Origin: Nocardioides sp. SYSU D00065
GTDB lineage: Bacteria > Actinomycetota > Actinomycetes > Propionibacteriales > Nocardioidaceae
Length of the DNA: 64,000 nt
NCBI RefSeq assembly: GCF_017916425.1
Contig: NZ_JAFMSX010000001.1
Coordinates: 1,426,001 to 1,490,000, forward strand
Direction: 5' to 3'
Below the pieces are notes generated by a model. The model ran no database searches and was not told the DNA's origin. It saw nothing but the letters and a program-made list of their open reading frames with translations. Shown in pieces: positions 54,862 to 63,796 of the stretch (its first letter is position 1; every line of letters begins with the position of its first letter). Position numbers and translations under genes: made by a program.

Positions 54862-55167
54862 TCAGGCCCCGCGCCGAAACACTGCCTGGACTTCGACATG
54901 CCACGGCACAGCACCGTCTTGCCACCCCGGGCCGGGTGCGCCACTGCGTTGATTCACCACGAGAGCGGCGAGGGAAGGTTCGCCGCGAGCGATGCAGTCG
55001 TCGGAAAGGTCGTCGAGCACGTGCCTCATCTCGTTCCGCAAGGCGACTCCGTCGATGCCGAGAGCCTTCCCAAGCTCGCCGTAGGTGACGATGGAGCGGC
55101 TCATCGCAGCCACGATGAGCGCAGCGCGGGCTTGGAGGACGATGGCTGTGCGGTCCTTCTTTGTCAT
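54862..55167 (-). CDS. Small conserved hypothetical protein of accessory islands
   Basis: 101 residues from ATG 55167. A winged-helix-like N-terminus (MSRSIVTYGELGKALGIDG) is followed by LRNEMRHVLDDLSDDCIARG and SLAALVVNQRSGAPGPGW. This pattern (short helical start plus ALVVNxxTGxPGxG) is one I associate with single-domain proteins near restriction and defence genes. That link is from memory, not a search. It is divergent from the OLD gene. Confidence 0.65.
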   Translation of the reverse strand: MTKKDRTAIVLQARAALIVAAMSRSIVTYGELGKALGIDGVALRNEMRHVLDDLSDDCIARGEPSLAALVVNQRSGAPGPGWQDGAVPWHVEVQAVFRRGA

Positions 55168-55430
55168 GTGTGCACGATGCGTTACTTGTCGCCCTGTCGG
55201 GTCAGGTTCGCCCGCAGTCGCAGTTGCGAAAACAGGGACATCCAAGCGGCGGAATGGGCAAGGTCGGGAAACGCTAAGTTCGTCCAGCTAGCTCGTCGAC
55301 GAGCCCACCCGGTGCCGAATGGCGACCCGCTACCTCCGAGCGACACGTCGTCATGGCAGCGACCGACGCTGGCACCTCACCGGCAGACTAAGAACGAAGT
55401 AGCAGAGCGATGACGGGGAGGTAGGCACAA

Positions 55431-57113
55431 GTGCGACCGTTCGACTCTCAGGAGAGTTGGCTACACGGCTACTCGCTGTCAGGCGTCGCGGGTATCGCGG
55501 CTGACGTGGAGGCGCGAGTCGGCCCGCTCGCGAAGATGAACTTCCTCGTCGGGCGGAACAACCACGGAAAGTCCACACTAATGCGGGCTGCATCGCAGTG
55601 GACGAGCACGAGATCCGGCGGGGCTCACACGGGCGTCCGTCGCACTTTGGTGCCGATCAAGCGCGATGCTCTCATCCAGATGTTGAGGTCGTGCAGCGTG
55701 AGAACCCAGGAGGAGCAGGCAAGCCGTCTGTCCTCGCTGCTCCCGCTGCAGGACGGGTGGCTTGGAGCGTGGGTACAGCGATCGAATGCAAGCAACACAT
55801 CCGGGGTCGTCGAGCAGAACAATCTGACCCGGCACCTGAAGTCGGCGCTGAGTGTCGAGAACTACTCGGTCCAGCTCCATGGGGGCGTCGCTGCCCATGC
55901 TGCAGCCAACTTCGTCAACATTCCCGCCTTCCGCCAGATGAGACAGGCAGCCGGCGGGGGCGACCGCGCTGACCTCGCCAGCGGCGAGGGCTTGGTGGCC
56001 GAACTTAGCCGATGGCAGCACCCTCGAGGCCCTCATACGCCTGCGTACGCCGAAGCGAAGCAGCGATGGTCACGGCTTCAGGATTTCCTGCGCGACGTTC
56101 TGGAGGACCCGGATGCGGAGCTGGAGGTCGCCGAAGCAACCGACCTGCACGTCAGGTTGGCGCAAGCCGGCAGCATGCTTCACATCGATAGCCTCGGCGA
56201 CGGGATCAAGCAGGTTGTCATGATCGCGGCCGCATGCATCTACTACGACGACCACCTTGTACTCCTCGAAGAGCCGGAAATTCACCTCCACGCTGGCCTT
56301 CAGCGCAAGCTCATGAGGTTCCTGTCAGACCACACCTCGAGCCAGTACATCATCGCCACCCACTCCGCCCACGTACTTGATCTACCGGGCGCGCGCATCT
56401 TTCACGTGACCCATGACGGAACCTCGAGCAGGGTGGCGCCTGCGGTGAGGGCATCGGACGTCCAGCAGGTGTGCGTGGACCTCGGCTACATGGCCTCGGA
56501 CTTGCTCCAATCCAACTACACGATTTGGGTTGAAGGCCCGTCGGACAGGGTCTACTGGTCCAGGTGGTTGCAACTTGTCGACCCCCAACTGAAAGAGGGC
56601 GTCCACTTCACGATCATGAGCTACGGCGGCTACTTAATAGATAGCGTGCATCTGCGTGACGAGCCCGACCCAGCGACGGAGGACTTAGTCCAGTTGCTGA
56701 AGCTCGGGCGGCAGTGCGTTGTGATCGCCGATAGCGACAAGACGTCGGGAGAGGATCCTCTCCGACCAACCCTGGTTCGCCTGATGGACGAAGCGCTTCG
56801 CCCCGGTAGCGGACAGGTGATCGTCTGTGACTGGGTGCGCACGGTCGAGAACCTCGTTCCTCGGGAACTGTTTCGCCGAGCGGTGATAGCTAGGCACCCG
56901 GTTGCCGGGCCTCGGCTAAAGACATTCGAGATGTCCGGTCCTTTTGACGCGCCGTTCGAGGGGCTGACCAAGGGCAGTTACTCGAAGGTTGGAATCGCGA
57001 AGGAAGTTGCAAACTCACTCACCGCTGCAGACATGGATGATCAACTCGCGACGGTCGCGGGGGATTTAGCAGCCAAGATCCGTCTGGCCAACGGGCTACC
57101 GGAAGTCGCGTAA
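55431..57113 (+). CDS. OLD-family ATPase/TOPRIM nuclease
   Basis: 560 residues from GTG 55431, with GGGGAGG upstream. N-terminal ABC-type ATPase: Walker A VGRNNHGKST (41-49), signature-like IDSLGDGIKQVV, Walker B LLEEPEIHLH, and H-loop IATHSAH. The C-terminal TOPRIM nuclease has TIWVEGPSDRVYW (about 363) with the catalytic Glu and CVVIADSDK with an Asp pair. This is the Overcoming-Lysogenization-Defect class, known from phage and from Gabija-type (GajA) and retron-linked defence. No UvrD-like GajB follows, so it is a solo OLD protein or has an unknown partner. Confidence 0.9.
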   Translation: MRPFDSQESWLHGYSLSGVAGIAADVEARVGPLAKMNFLVGRNNHGKSTLMRAASQWTSTRSGGAHTGVRRTLVPIKRDALIQMLRSCSVRTQEEQASRLSSLLPLQDGWLGAWVQRSNASNTSGVVEQNNLTRHLKSALSVENYSVQLHGGVAAHAAANFVNIPAFRQMRQAAGGGDRADLASGEGLVAELSRWQHPRGPHTPAYAEAKQRWSRLQDFLRDVLEDPDAELEVAEATDLHVRLAQAGSMLHIDSLGDGIKQVVMIAAACIYYDDHLVLLEEPEIHLHAGLQRKLMRFLSDHTSSQYIIATHSAHVLDLPGARIFHVTHDGTSSRVAPAVRASDVQQVCVDLGYMASDLLQSNYTIWVEGPSDRVYWSRWLQLVDPQLKEGVHFTIMSYGGYLIDSVHLRDEPDPATEDLVQLLKLGRQCVVIADSDKTSGEDPLRPTLVRLMDEALRPGSGQVIVCDWVRTVENLVPRELFRRAVIARHPVAGPRLKTFEMSGPFDAPFEGLTKGSYSKVGIAKEVANSLTAADMDDQLATVAGDLAAKIRLANGLPEVA

Positions 57114-57230
57114 TGCGCGGCGGAAAGACCCACATGTGGAGACCAAGGTCTGGGTGAGCGAAGAAGGCGGGCGATTGAGATCGCTCGGACGCGCTTCACG
57201 AGGCTCCGCCCACTGAACGCCGAATAGCCT

Positions 57231-57698
57231 GTGCATTATGGACGTATTGAAGCCATCGGCGCGGTTGGCGGTCCAATTGGCAGCGTCGGCGGCCTTGCGG
57301 GCCTGCTCGCCTACCGTGACCACCGGGGGAGCGGCGCAGGCGAGAGGCCACAGCTCACCTTCCCGCCTGAGCTACGCCCCCTGCTCATCGACCTCGTCGA
57401 AGCGCTGGGCCAGGTCGAAAGGTCGCCGCGGAGCCGAGAATGGATTGATCAGCACGTGGAGCCTCAGCGGGCGCGGCTCGAACCACTCATGGCGATCACC
57501 GGCGCCGCCGATGATCTACTGCGATCCAACGGAAGGCTCACTCTCTTGCACGCGACGCTGCGCGGGGTCCGTTCCTGCGCGATCGACGATGTTCTGGACA
57601 AGCCGCCGGCTAACATCGCAACGGACGCTGCAGAACAGCGCCGCCTCGCTACCGAGGGCATCGCTGCAGCCCGGGGCCTACTTCGTGACATGACTTGA
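57231..57698 (+). CDS. Hypothetical helical protein downstream of the OLD gene
   Basis: 155 residues from GTG 57231; an overlapping frame from 57238 is open too but has poorer composition. It starts with a Gly-rich hydrophobic stretch (IGAVGGPIGSVGGLAGLLAY) that could be a membrane or glycine-zipper segment, then a charged helical part with Arg and Glu. Same strand as the OLD gene, 117 bp later. It could be a membrane-active partner, but this is speculation. Confidence 0.45.
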   Translation: MHYGRIEAIGAVGGPIGSVGGLAGLLAYRDHRGSGAGERPQLTFPPELRPLLIDLVEALGQVERSPRSREWIDQHVEPQRARLEPLMAITGAADDLLRSNGRLTLLHATLRGVRSCAIDDVLDKPPANIATDAAEQRRLATEGIAAARGLLRDMT

Positions 57699-57893
57699 CC
57701 CGTCGATCGCGTCGCCTGCGGCCCGCTGCTCCGACACAACGATCATTCACATTGAACGCCATGCTTCTGCGTCATGGTCAGTCCGCGTGTTCAGACAGAA
57801 CAGTTGCCCCTCGCGAAGGCGCGGCCGTGCTGGCACGCGGGTAAAGACGCTGCTTATAGGTCACGCGACCCCGGGCGCCGATCTCTGGGCAGC

Positions 57894-59471
57894 CTAAGAG
57901 GGTTGAGCTTCGAAAAAGGCGTCCAAATCAAGAATCGAACGCCGGATCGCTCTGAGGTCCTGCGTGGGGACGTCGACGAACTCGCCCTCGTTCTCCGCCG
58001 CAAGAAGTCCTTGTGGTTCATAGTTGGTTTGGATCAAGTCGACGTATGCGCCGTAGTCGATGCTGAAAACGTCGTAGCGCTCACCGGGTTGATCCTGTGC
58101 CGAGTACCCGCGTCGGACAAGATGGAGAACTCGAGCTTCAAAAAGCGCCATCAGAATTGGGCTGCGACTGTCCCGTCGGTTGACCAGGAAGGCTCTTGCG
58201 CGCTTTCCACGAATAACCGAATCGATGATCCAGTTGAGCAGTCGCCCTGCGTCGCTCTGTCCTGAGAGAGCGGCCTCCTTATCCTTAAGGAACCAAGCAC
58301 GGGCGGCCGCGCGCACGTTGGGAACCGAAATTCGCTCGGCGACCGCCTTCAGAGCAGCCGCCGAAGCGATGTTCAGTGCATCGCGGGGAACTCCCTCCGC
58401 CGCTCGCACCAGTTCATCAAAAGCTCGACGATCCGTGAAGCCCAACCGGATGAGGTCTCGTTCGTTCAGTAATCCAGCGACTTGGTGCTGGGAATCATTA
58501 CCGGAAGTCAAGTGTTTGAAGAACAGGCCTACGAAAAACTCGCGAGCGCGGTCGCTGCCCTGCTCGAACACCATGAAGTCGTCAAGGTCGAGGTTCGCGG
58601 CAATGTCGGCGCCAACTTCAGCACCAATCCGAGCACCGGTCGCGGTGTCTTGGATGCTGAAGCTGCTCTGCTGTTCAATCGCCGCGATCTTCACTGTGAA
58701 GATCTGAAGGGGAAGGACGCAGCGGACCAAGAACTCCGCTAGATAGGGCTGAACGTCGGGAGGAACACTGCTCCACTCGTCGAGAAGCAACCAGACGCGT
58801 CTCGCCTGCATCGAACCAGCCAGATCGCGGATGGCCTTAGCCATGTCTCCAAAATTGATGGCGACTCGCTCGTTGCCGGTGTGCGTGGTCTGCGTTTCAC
58901 TCGACGTCGAGTTGCTCGCCTTCTTCCCGAAACGGCCTTCAATCGCCGGGCCCTGGCCGCTCAGTCGCCCATTTAACGCTCGGTTCCGATCGGTCTGGTG
59001 AACCTGTTGTTCGGTCTCAGCGATCGAGACTTCGCCGATGACCTGGACAGAGGTGACGGCGTCTTGGAATGCTTGCATCTTATCGAGGAACGCCCCGGTG
59101 AGGAGCGACTCGTCCTCAAACGCCAACTCGAGTAGTTGGTCGTAGAATTGCTGAAGCAGGTCCCGTAGGAGCCGGCCGGCGCGCTCAGCGAGATGGAGCC
59201 TCTGACCCATGAAGAGTCCATCGGGTGAGCCCACAGTGCGAAGGTCAAGGTAGACCGCAAGATCAGCGTCGTCCTTGACGACCCCTTCCAGGAAGCGAAG
59301 GGCGTGCGTCTTCCCAGTGCCGCGGCGACCGTAAATGATCTGGTGATCGACGGTTCGCATTGCGTCGGCGATGCCACTGTCGACGAAGGTCGCGCGCAGT
59401 TCGTTAGCGTGCCTGGACTCTGCGCGGCGCGGGATCGTCATCAGGGCGCGATTCATCTGAGACATTGCCAC
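57894..59471 (-). CDS. ORC/CDC6-like AAA+ ATPase
   Basis: 525 residues from GTG 59471 (an ATG two codons later is possible). Walker A IIYGRRGTGKTHAL (48-55), a hydrophilic Ser/Thr/Gln-rich insert near 165-215, and Walker B RVWLLLDEWSS. A sensor-type VPRDALNIASAAALKA block and a winged-helix-like C-terminus follow. The form resembles ORC-CDC6-type and STAND-type ATPases of unknown role often found in accessory or defence loci. It converges with the OLD-side genes. Confidence 0.75.
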   Translation of the reverse strand: MAMSQMNRALMTIPRRAESRHANELRATFVDSGIADAMRTVDHQIIYGRRGTGKTHALRFLEGVVKDDADLAVYLDLRTVGSPDGLFMGQRLHLAERAGRLLRDLLQQFYDQLLELAFEDESLLTGAFLDKMQAFQDAVTSVQVIGEVSIAETEQQVHQTDRNRALNGRLSGQGPAIEGRFGKKASNSTSSETQTTHTGNERVAINFGDMAKAIRDLAGSMQARRVWLLLDEWSSVPPDVQPYLAEFLVRCVLPLQIFTVKIAAIEQQSSFSIQDTATGARIGAEVGADIAANLDLDDFMVFEQGSDRAREFFVGLFFKHLTSGNDSQHQVAGLLNERDLIRLGFTDRRAFDELVRAAEGVPRDALNIASAAALKAVAERISVPNVRAAARAWFLKDKEAALSGQSDAGRLLNWIIDSVIRGKRARAFLVNRRDSRSPILMALFEARVLHLVRRGYSAQDQPGERYDVFSIDYGAYVDLIQTNYEPQGLLAAENEGEFVDVPTQDLRAIRRSILDLDAFFEAQPS

Positions 59472-59741
59472 TCGACGAGACTACGGCCAAACAGTCGGCA
59501 CTCGTCTAGTTGACCGCGAACATTCGCGTTCGCGTGTCGTGTAAGCACGTGGAGGGATGGCTTCGCTACGCGGCAAGGCTGGGCAGCCCGCTCTTCGTGG
59601 CCATAGCGCCGCATGCAGGGTTCTTGAGTAGCAAGAAAGTTGGGTGCGTCCGCCACCACCGTTCGCTTTGTAGCCCTTTCTGGGCGGTTTGCAGCGGGTC
59701 AACGCAGCGGCAGTCTGGGCGGTTCGCCGTAGGTCTTAGCT

Positions 59742-60941
59742 CTACCCGCGCGCCGCGGTCCAAACCCACTGCGTTACCACTCTCGACGGCGACCACCCGG
59801 TGTACGTCCCGACGGGCGCGGCCACCTCGATGCCTACTCGAGTCAGTTCGCCGCCGTGGTCGGCGTAAGCCTTGGCGAGCAACACCTCGGTCTCGAGCGT
59901 CACCCCATGGACGACGAGGCGGCCGCCGGGCTTCAGGGCGGCGAGGCAGGTGTCGAGGACGCCTTCTCGGGTCGTACCTCCGCCGATGAAGATGGCGTCC
60001 GGAGCGTCGAGGCCGCCCAGGGCTGAGGGTGCACGACCTTCAACGATTTGGAGATCAGGTACGCCAAGGGCATGAGCGTTGCGGGCGATTCGGGCAGCTC
60101 GTTCGGGGTTGGACTCGATGGCGATCGTTCGGCAGGTCGGGTGCGACCGCATCCACTCGATGCCGATCGAGCCGGCGCCGGCGCCGACGTCCCAGAGGAG
60201 TTGGCCAGGGGCCGGCACGAGGCGGGCGAGGGCGGAGGCGCGGAGGTCGCGCTTGGTGAGCTGGCCGTCGTTCTCGTAGGCGTCGTCGGGGAGGCCGGGT
60301 GCCCAGGATGCGAGGCCGTGCCCGGCGACCTCAATGGCGATGACGTTCAGCGCCGGCGACTCCCCCGACCATGACGAGGCCACCCCAGACACTGAGGACT
60401 CGGACGACGAGCCCAGGTCGCCGAGCACCGTCATCCGCGACGAGCCCCAGCCCGCCGACGTGAGCAGAGCAGCGACCGAAGCGGGCGTGGAGGCGTCCGA
60501 CGACAACACCAGGATCCGACGCCCCGGCGCGCACTCACGCAGCACCGTGGACACCGACCGCCCGACGACGGTCACCACAGCGTGGGACGACGAGGACCAC
60601 CCCATCCGAGCTCGCGCCAGCGCGACCGACGAGATGGCCGGCACCACCCGCACCGGAGCGCCGTACTCCAGCAGTGTTGTTGCGATCCCGGACACCAGGG
60701 GGTCCCCCGAGGCCAGCGCGACGATGGGACGCCCGGCGTACTCAGCAAGAAGACCGGGGAGGCCAGATGACAGCGGCGAGGGCCACGTGACCCGCGACTG
60801 GTCGGACACCGCAGGCACCAACGAGAGATGACGGGAACCGCCCCACAGGACGGACGCGCCCAGCACCAACGAGCGCGACGGCTCAGGCAGCCCGACCCAG
60901 CCATCGGCCCCGATCCCGACGACGACGATCTCGCTGGGCAC
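59742..60941 (-). CDS. cobL: Precorrin-6Y C5,15-methyltransferase (decarboxylating), CbiE-CbiT fusion
   Basis: About 399 residues from GTG 60941 (VPSEIVVVGIGADGW); GTGs at 60956 and 60983 are possible and none has a clear ribosome site. N-terminal CbiE part: VVGIGADGWVGLPE, ALASGDPLVSGI, VVPAISSVALARARMGW. C-terminal CbiT part (from about 205): KRDLRASALARLVPAPGQLLWDVGAGAGSIGIEWM, and FIGGGTTREGVLD. It adds methyls at C-5 and C-15 and removes the C-12 side-chain carboxyl. Diverges from the chelatase riboswitch. Confidence 0.93.
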   Translation of the reverse strand: MPSEIVVVGIGADGWVGLPEPSRSLVLGASVLWGGSRHLSLVPAVSDQSRVTWPSPLSSGLPGLLAEYAGRPIVALASGDPLVSGIATTLLEYGAPVRVVPAISSVALARARMGWSSSSHAVVTVVGRSVSTVLRECAPGRRILVLSSDASTPASVAALLTSAGWGSSRMTVLGDLGSSSESSVSGVASSWSGESPALNVIAIEVAGHGLASWAPGLPDDAYENDGQLTKRDLRASALARLVPAPGQLLWDVGAGAGSIGIEWMRSHPTCRTIAIESNPERAARIARNAHALGVPDLQIVEGRAPSALGGLDAPDAIFIGGGTTREGVLDTCLAALKPGGRLVVHGVTLETEVLLAKAYADHGGELTRVGIEVAAPVGTYTGWSPSRVVTQWVWTAARG

Positions 60942-60991
60942 CCCGGTCGACGACACGACCGCAGACGCTATCGTGACGAGCACTTGGCGAG

Positions 60992-61105
60992 AGGTGCCCC
61001 GAAGTCTGGGGAGAATCTGGGAAGCCGGTGAGAATCCGGCACAGGGCCCGCTGCGGTGACCCGGACGTCGAACCACGGCGTCCGGGAAGTCCGAAGACCG
61101 GCCTC
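60992..61105 (+). promoter_or_regulatory. Cobalamin riboswitch upstream of the chelatase gene
   Basis: GGGAAGCCGGTGAGAATCCGGCACAG-type core (61019-61045), GCTGCGG box at 61050 and GGGAAGTCCGAAGACCGG, a cobalamin-type aptamer of the GCTGCGG B12-box form. It lies 40 bp before the chelatase start and is a different subtype from the other two riboswitches. Confidence 0.9.
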
Positions 61106-61144
61106 CCGCCGCCCATTGAGCTGGCAACGAGAGCGGGAGCCCCC

Positions 61145-63160
61145 ATGCCACTGCAGTACCCCCTGTCCGCCGTCGTCCCGTCCAAGGACACCGGCGACGA
61201 CATGACCCTCGCCCTGGTCCTGACGACCATCTCCCCCGAGGTCGGCGGCGTCCTCGTGCGCGGCGAGAAGGGCACGGCGAAGTCCACGACCGTCCGCGCG
61301 CTCGCCTCCGTGCTGCCGCCGATCGAGGTGGTCGCCGGCGACCGGTTCTGCAGCGCACCCGGAGACACGAGCCCCGACGGCCCGGCGCCCGACCACAGAT
61401 GGCCCCTCGACGCCGAGACCGAGACCCGGCCCGTACGCCTCGTCGAACTGCCCGTCGGCGCCACCGAGGACCGCGTGCTCGGCTCGCTGCACCTGTCCAA
61501 GGTGCTGGCCGACGGCGTCGCCGAGTACGAGCCCGGCCTGCTCGCCCGCGCCCACCGCGGCATCCTCTACGTCGACGAGGTCAACCTCCTCCACGACCAC
61601 CTCGTCGACCTGCTGCTCGATGCCGCCGCGATGGGCCGCTCCACCGTCGAACGCGACGGCGTCTCGGTCGCGCACGCCGCCCGCTTCGTGCTCGTCGGCA
61701 CCATGAACCCCGAGGAGGGCGAGCTCCGCCCCCAGCTCCTCGACCGCTTCGGCCTCACCGTCGAGATCGCCGCGCCGCGCGACCCGCGGCTGCGCGCCGA
61801 GGTCGTCCGCCGCCGGCTCGCCTTCGACGCCGACCCCGAGGCCTTCGTCGCGTCGTACGCCGACGCCGAGCGCGCGCTGACCGACCGGATCGCCGCCGCC
61901 CGCAAGCTGCTTCCCGAGGTCGCACTCACCGACGCGGTGCTCACCAAGGTCGCCGAGGTCTGCGCCGCCTTCGAGGTCGACGGGATACGCGCCGACATCG
62001 TCACCACGCGTACGGCGATCGCGCACGCCGCGTGGCACGGCCGGACGACCGTCACGCGGGCCGACATCCGCCAGGCCGCCCTGCTCGCGCTGCCGCACCG
62101 CCGGCGGCGGAACCCGTTCGACGCGCCCGGGCTGGACGAGGAGCTGCTCGACCAGGTGCTGGGCGACGAGGAGCCGGAGCCCGAGCCGCCACTGCCGCCG
62201 GAGCCGGAGGGCGACGCGCCTGAGGGCGACGGGCCGGAGGGAGACGCCCGGGAGCCGGACGGATCGGAGGGCGGCGACCCCGGACGTCATACGGAGGGGG
62301 CACCCGCTGCACCCGACCGTATGACGTCCGAGGGCGGGCCCGAGCAGAGCGCAACGTCGGTCATCGGATCGGCGGACCCCTACCAGGTCCGGCGGTTCGA
62401 GGTGCAGGGCACCGGCGCCGGGGAGTCCGGCAAGCGGTCCCGCGCGCTGACGACGAACGGCCGGGGGGCCGGCGTCGACCCGACCGGCGCCGGCGGGCTG
62501 CACCTCGTCGAGACGATCCGCGCCGCCGCCCCGCACCAGCGGGCCCGGGGCCGGAGCGCGGGCCGACTGAGGTTCGAGCAGTCGGACCTCCGCACCGCGC
62601 GACGCGAGGGCCGCGAGGCCAACCTCGTCCTCTTCTGCGTCGACGCCTCCGGCTCGATGGCCGCGCGCAAGCGGATGGAGCAGGTCAAGACGGCGATCCT
62701 CAGCCTGCTGCTCGATGCCTACCAGCGCCGCGACAAGGTCGGGCTGGTCACCTTCCGCGCCGACGCCGCCGAGGTCGCGCTGCCGCCGACCCACTCGGTC
62801 GACATCGCGGCGTCGCGGCTCGCCGACCTGCCGGCGGGTGGGCGTACGCCGCTCGCCGAGGGTCTCCTGACCGCGGCCGACGTGCTGCGGGTGGAGAAGG
62901 TCCGCGACCCGAGGCGGCGCCCGCTCCTCATCGTCATCACCGACGGCCGCGCGACCCACGGGCCCGACGCCGTGGCGCGGAGCCGGCAGGCAGCGGCCTG
63001 GCTTGCGGAGCAACACACCTCCGCCGTCGTCGTGGACTGCGAGCAGGGCCCGATGCGGATGGGCCTCGCCGGGCACCTCGCAGAGCACATGCAGGCCACC
63101 CACCTGCCGCTGGCCGAGGTCAGCGCCAACGCCCTGACCGCCGTGGCGCGCGCGGCATGA
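61145..63160 (+). CDS. Magnesium/cobalto-chelatase-like AAA+/VWA ATPase (cobN partner)
   Basis: 671 residues from ATG 61145. BchI/ChlI-type AAA+ half: Walker A RGEKGTAKST (40-48), GTMNPEEGELRPQLLDRFG and sensor regions; then an acidic Pro/Gly-rich linker (about 330-440); then a ChlD-type VWA half with the MIDAS DASGSM (about 500) and TPLAEGL. Fused ChlI-ChlD proteins often serve as motor for CobN in actinobacteria. A 14-bp inverted repeat sits inside the linker. Confidence 0.93.
   Translation: MPLQYPLSAVVPSKDTGDDMTLALVLTTISPEVGGVLVRGEKGTAKSTTVRALASVLPPIEVVAGDRFCSAPGDTSPDGPAPDHRWPLDAETETRPVRLVELPVGATEDRVLGSLHLSKVLADGVAEYEPGLLARAHRGILYVDEVNLLHDHLVDLLLDAAAMGRSTVERDGVSVAHAARFVLVGTMNPEEGELRPQLLDRFGLTVEIAAPRDPRLRAEVVRRRLAFDADPEAFVASYADAERALTDRIAAARKLLPEVALTDAVLTKVAEVCAAFEVDGIRADIVTTRTAIAHAAWHGRTTVTRADIRQAALLALPHRRRRNPFDAPGLDEELLDQVLGDEEPEPEPPLPPEPEGDAPEGDGPEGDAREPDGSEGGDPGRHTEGAPAAPDRMTSEGGPEQSATSVIGSADPYQVRRFEVQGTGAGESGKRSRALTTNGRGAGVDPTGAGGLHLVETIRAAAPHQRARGRSAGRLRFEQSDLRTARREGREANLVLFCVDASGSMAARKRMEQVKTAILSLLLDAYQRRDKVGLVTFRADAAEVALPPTHSVDIAASRLADLPAGGRTPLAEGLLTAADVLRVEKVRDPRRRPLLIVITDGRATHGPDAVARSRQAAAWLAEQHTSAVVVDCEQGPMRMGLAGHLAEHMQATHLPLAEVSANALTAVARAA
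62281..62330. repeat. Inverted repeat inside the chelatase coding sequence
   Basis: Perfect 14-bp arms cggacgtcatacgg and ccgtatgacgtccg, 22-base spacer, in the disordered linker (residues about 379-395). Reading frame is kept through it. Confidence 0.9.
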
Positions 63161-63795
63161 GCCTCGCGCCGAGCATGGACCTGTACGACGTCATCGCCCG
63201 CCGGCGCGACGTACGCGCGGAGTTCAGCGGCGAGGCGGTCGACCGCGACGTCCTGCGGCGGGTGCTCGAGGCCGCGCACAGCGCACCCAGCGTCGGGCAC
63301 AGCCAGCCGTGGGACTTCGTCGTCGTGGCCGACGACGCGAAGCGAGCGAGGTTCGCCGAGCACGTCGAGACCGAGCGTCGGGTGTTCGCCGCGGAGCTGC
63401 CCGAGGACAGGCGGCAGACGTTCGCGAAGATCAAGGTCGAGGGCATCCGCGAGTCCGGCCTCGGCGTGGTCGTCACCTACGACAGCAGCCGCGGCGGGCA
63501 GCACGTGCTCGGCCGCCACGCGATCGCCGACACCGGCCTCTACTCCACCTGCCTGGCCATCCAGAACCTCTGGCTCGCCGCGACCGCCGAGGGCCTCGGC
63601 GTCGGGTGGGTGTCGTTCTACCGCGAGGAGTTCCTCGCCGACCTCGTCGGCCTGCCCGACGGCGTACGTCCCGTCGCCTGGCTGTGCCTCGGACCGGTCA
63701 CGCAGCTGCAGGAGGTCCCCGACCTCGTCCGCCACGGCTGGCGCACCGGGCGCTTGCTCGACGACGCCGTCCACCTCGAGACCTGGAGGTCCTGA
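63157..63795 (+). CDS. bluB: 5,6-dimethylbenzimidazole synthase
   Basis: 212 residues from ATG 63157, overlapping the chelatase stop by four bases. Nitroreductase-fold flavoenzyme; RRDVRAEFSGEAVDRDVLRRVLEAAHSAPSVGHSQPWDF at the start and the GVGWVSFYREEFL block match BluB. It cleaves reduced FMN with O2 to the lower ligand of B12, which fits an aerobic pathway. Confidence 0.92.
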   Translation: MSLAPSMDLYDVIARRRDVRAEFSGEAVDRDVLRRVLEAAHSAPSVGHSQPWDFVVVADDAKRARFAEHVETERRVFAAELPEDRRQTFAKIKVEGIRESGLGVVVTYDSSRGGQHVLGRHAIADTGLYSTCLAIQNLWLAATAEGLGVGWVSFYREEFLADLVGLPDGVRPVAWLCLGPVTQLQEVPDLVRHGWRTGRLLDDAVHLETWRS

Positions 63796-63796
63796 C

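Noticed and set aside
55431..57113. Gabija or PARIS system
   Set aside because: Both need a second defined gene (GajB-type helicase, or AriB); neither is in the neighbourhood, so only the OLD family can be claimed.
57238..57693. Alternative 151-codon frame overlapping the small helical protein gene
   Set aside because: It has a Ser/Arg-rich random-like composition; the frame from 57231 has a more natural start and a coherent helical pattern.
53540..59740. tRNA or attachment site at the edges of the low-GC segment
   Set aside because: I looked for cloverleaf sequences and direct repeats at both edges and saw none; no integrase is encoded either.
59742..61358. Extension of cobL to 538 codons
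   Set aside because: The extra N-terminal part overlaps the divergent riboswitch and chelatase start, and its sequence is Arg-rich shadow.
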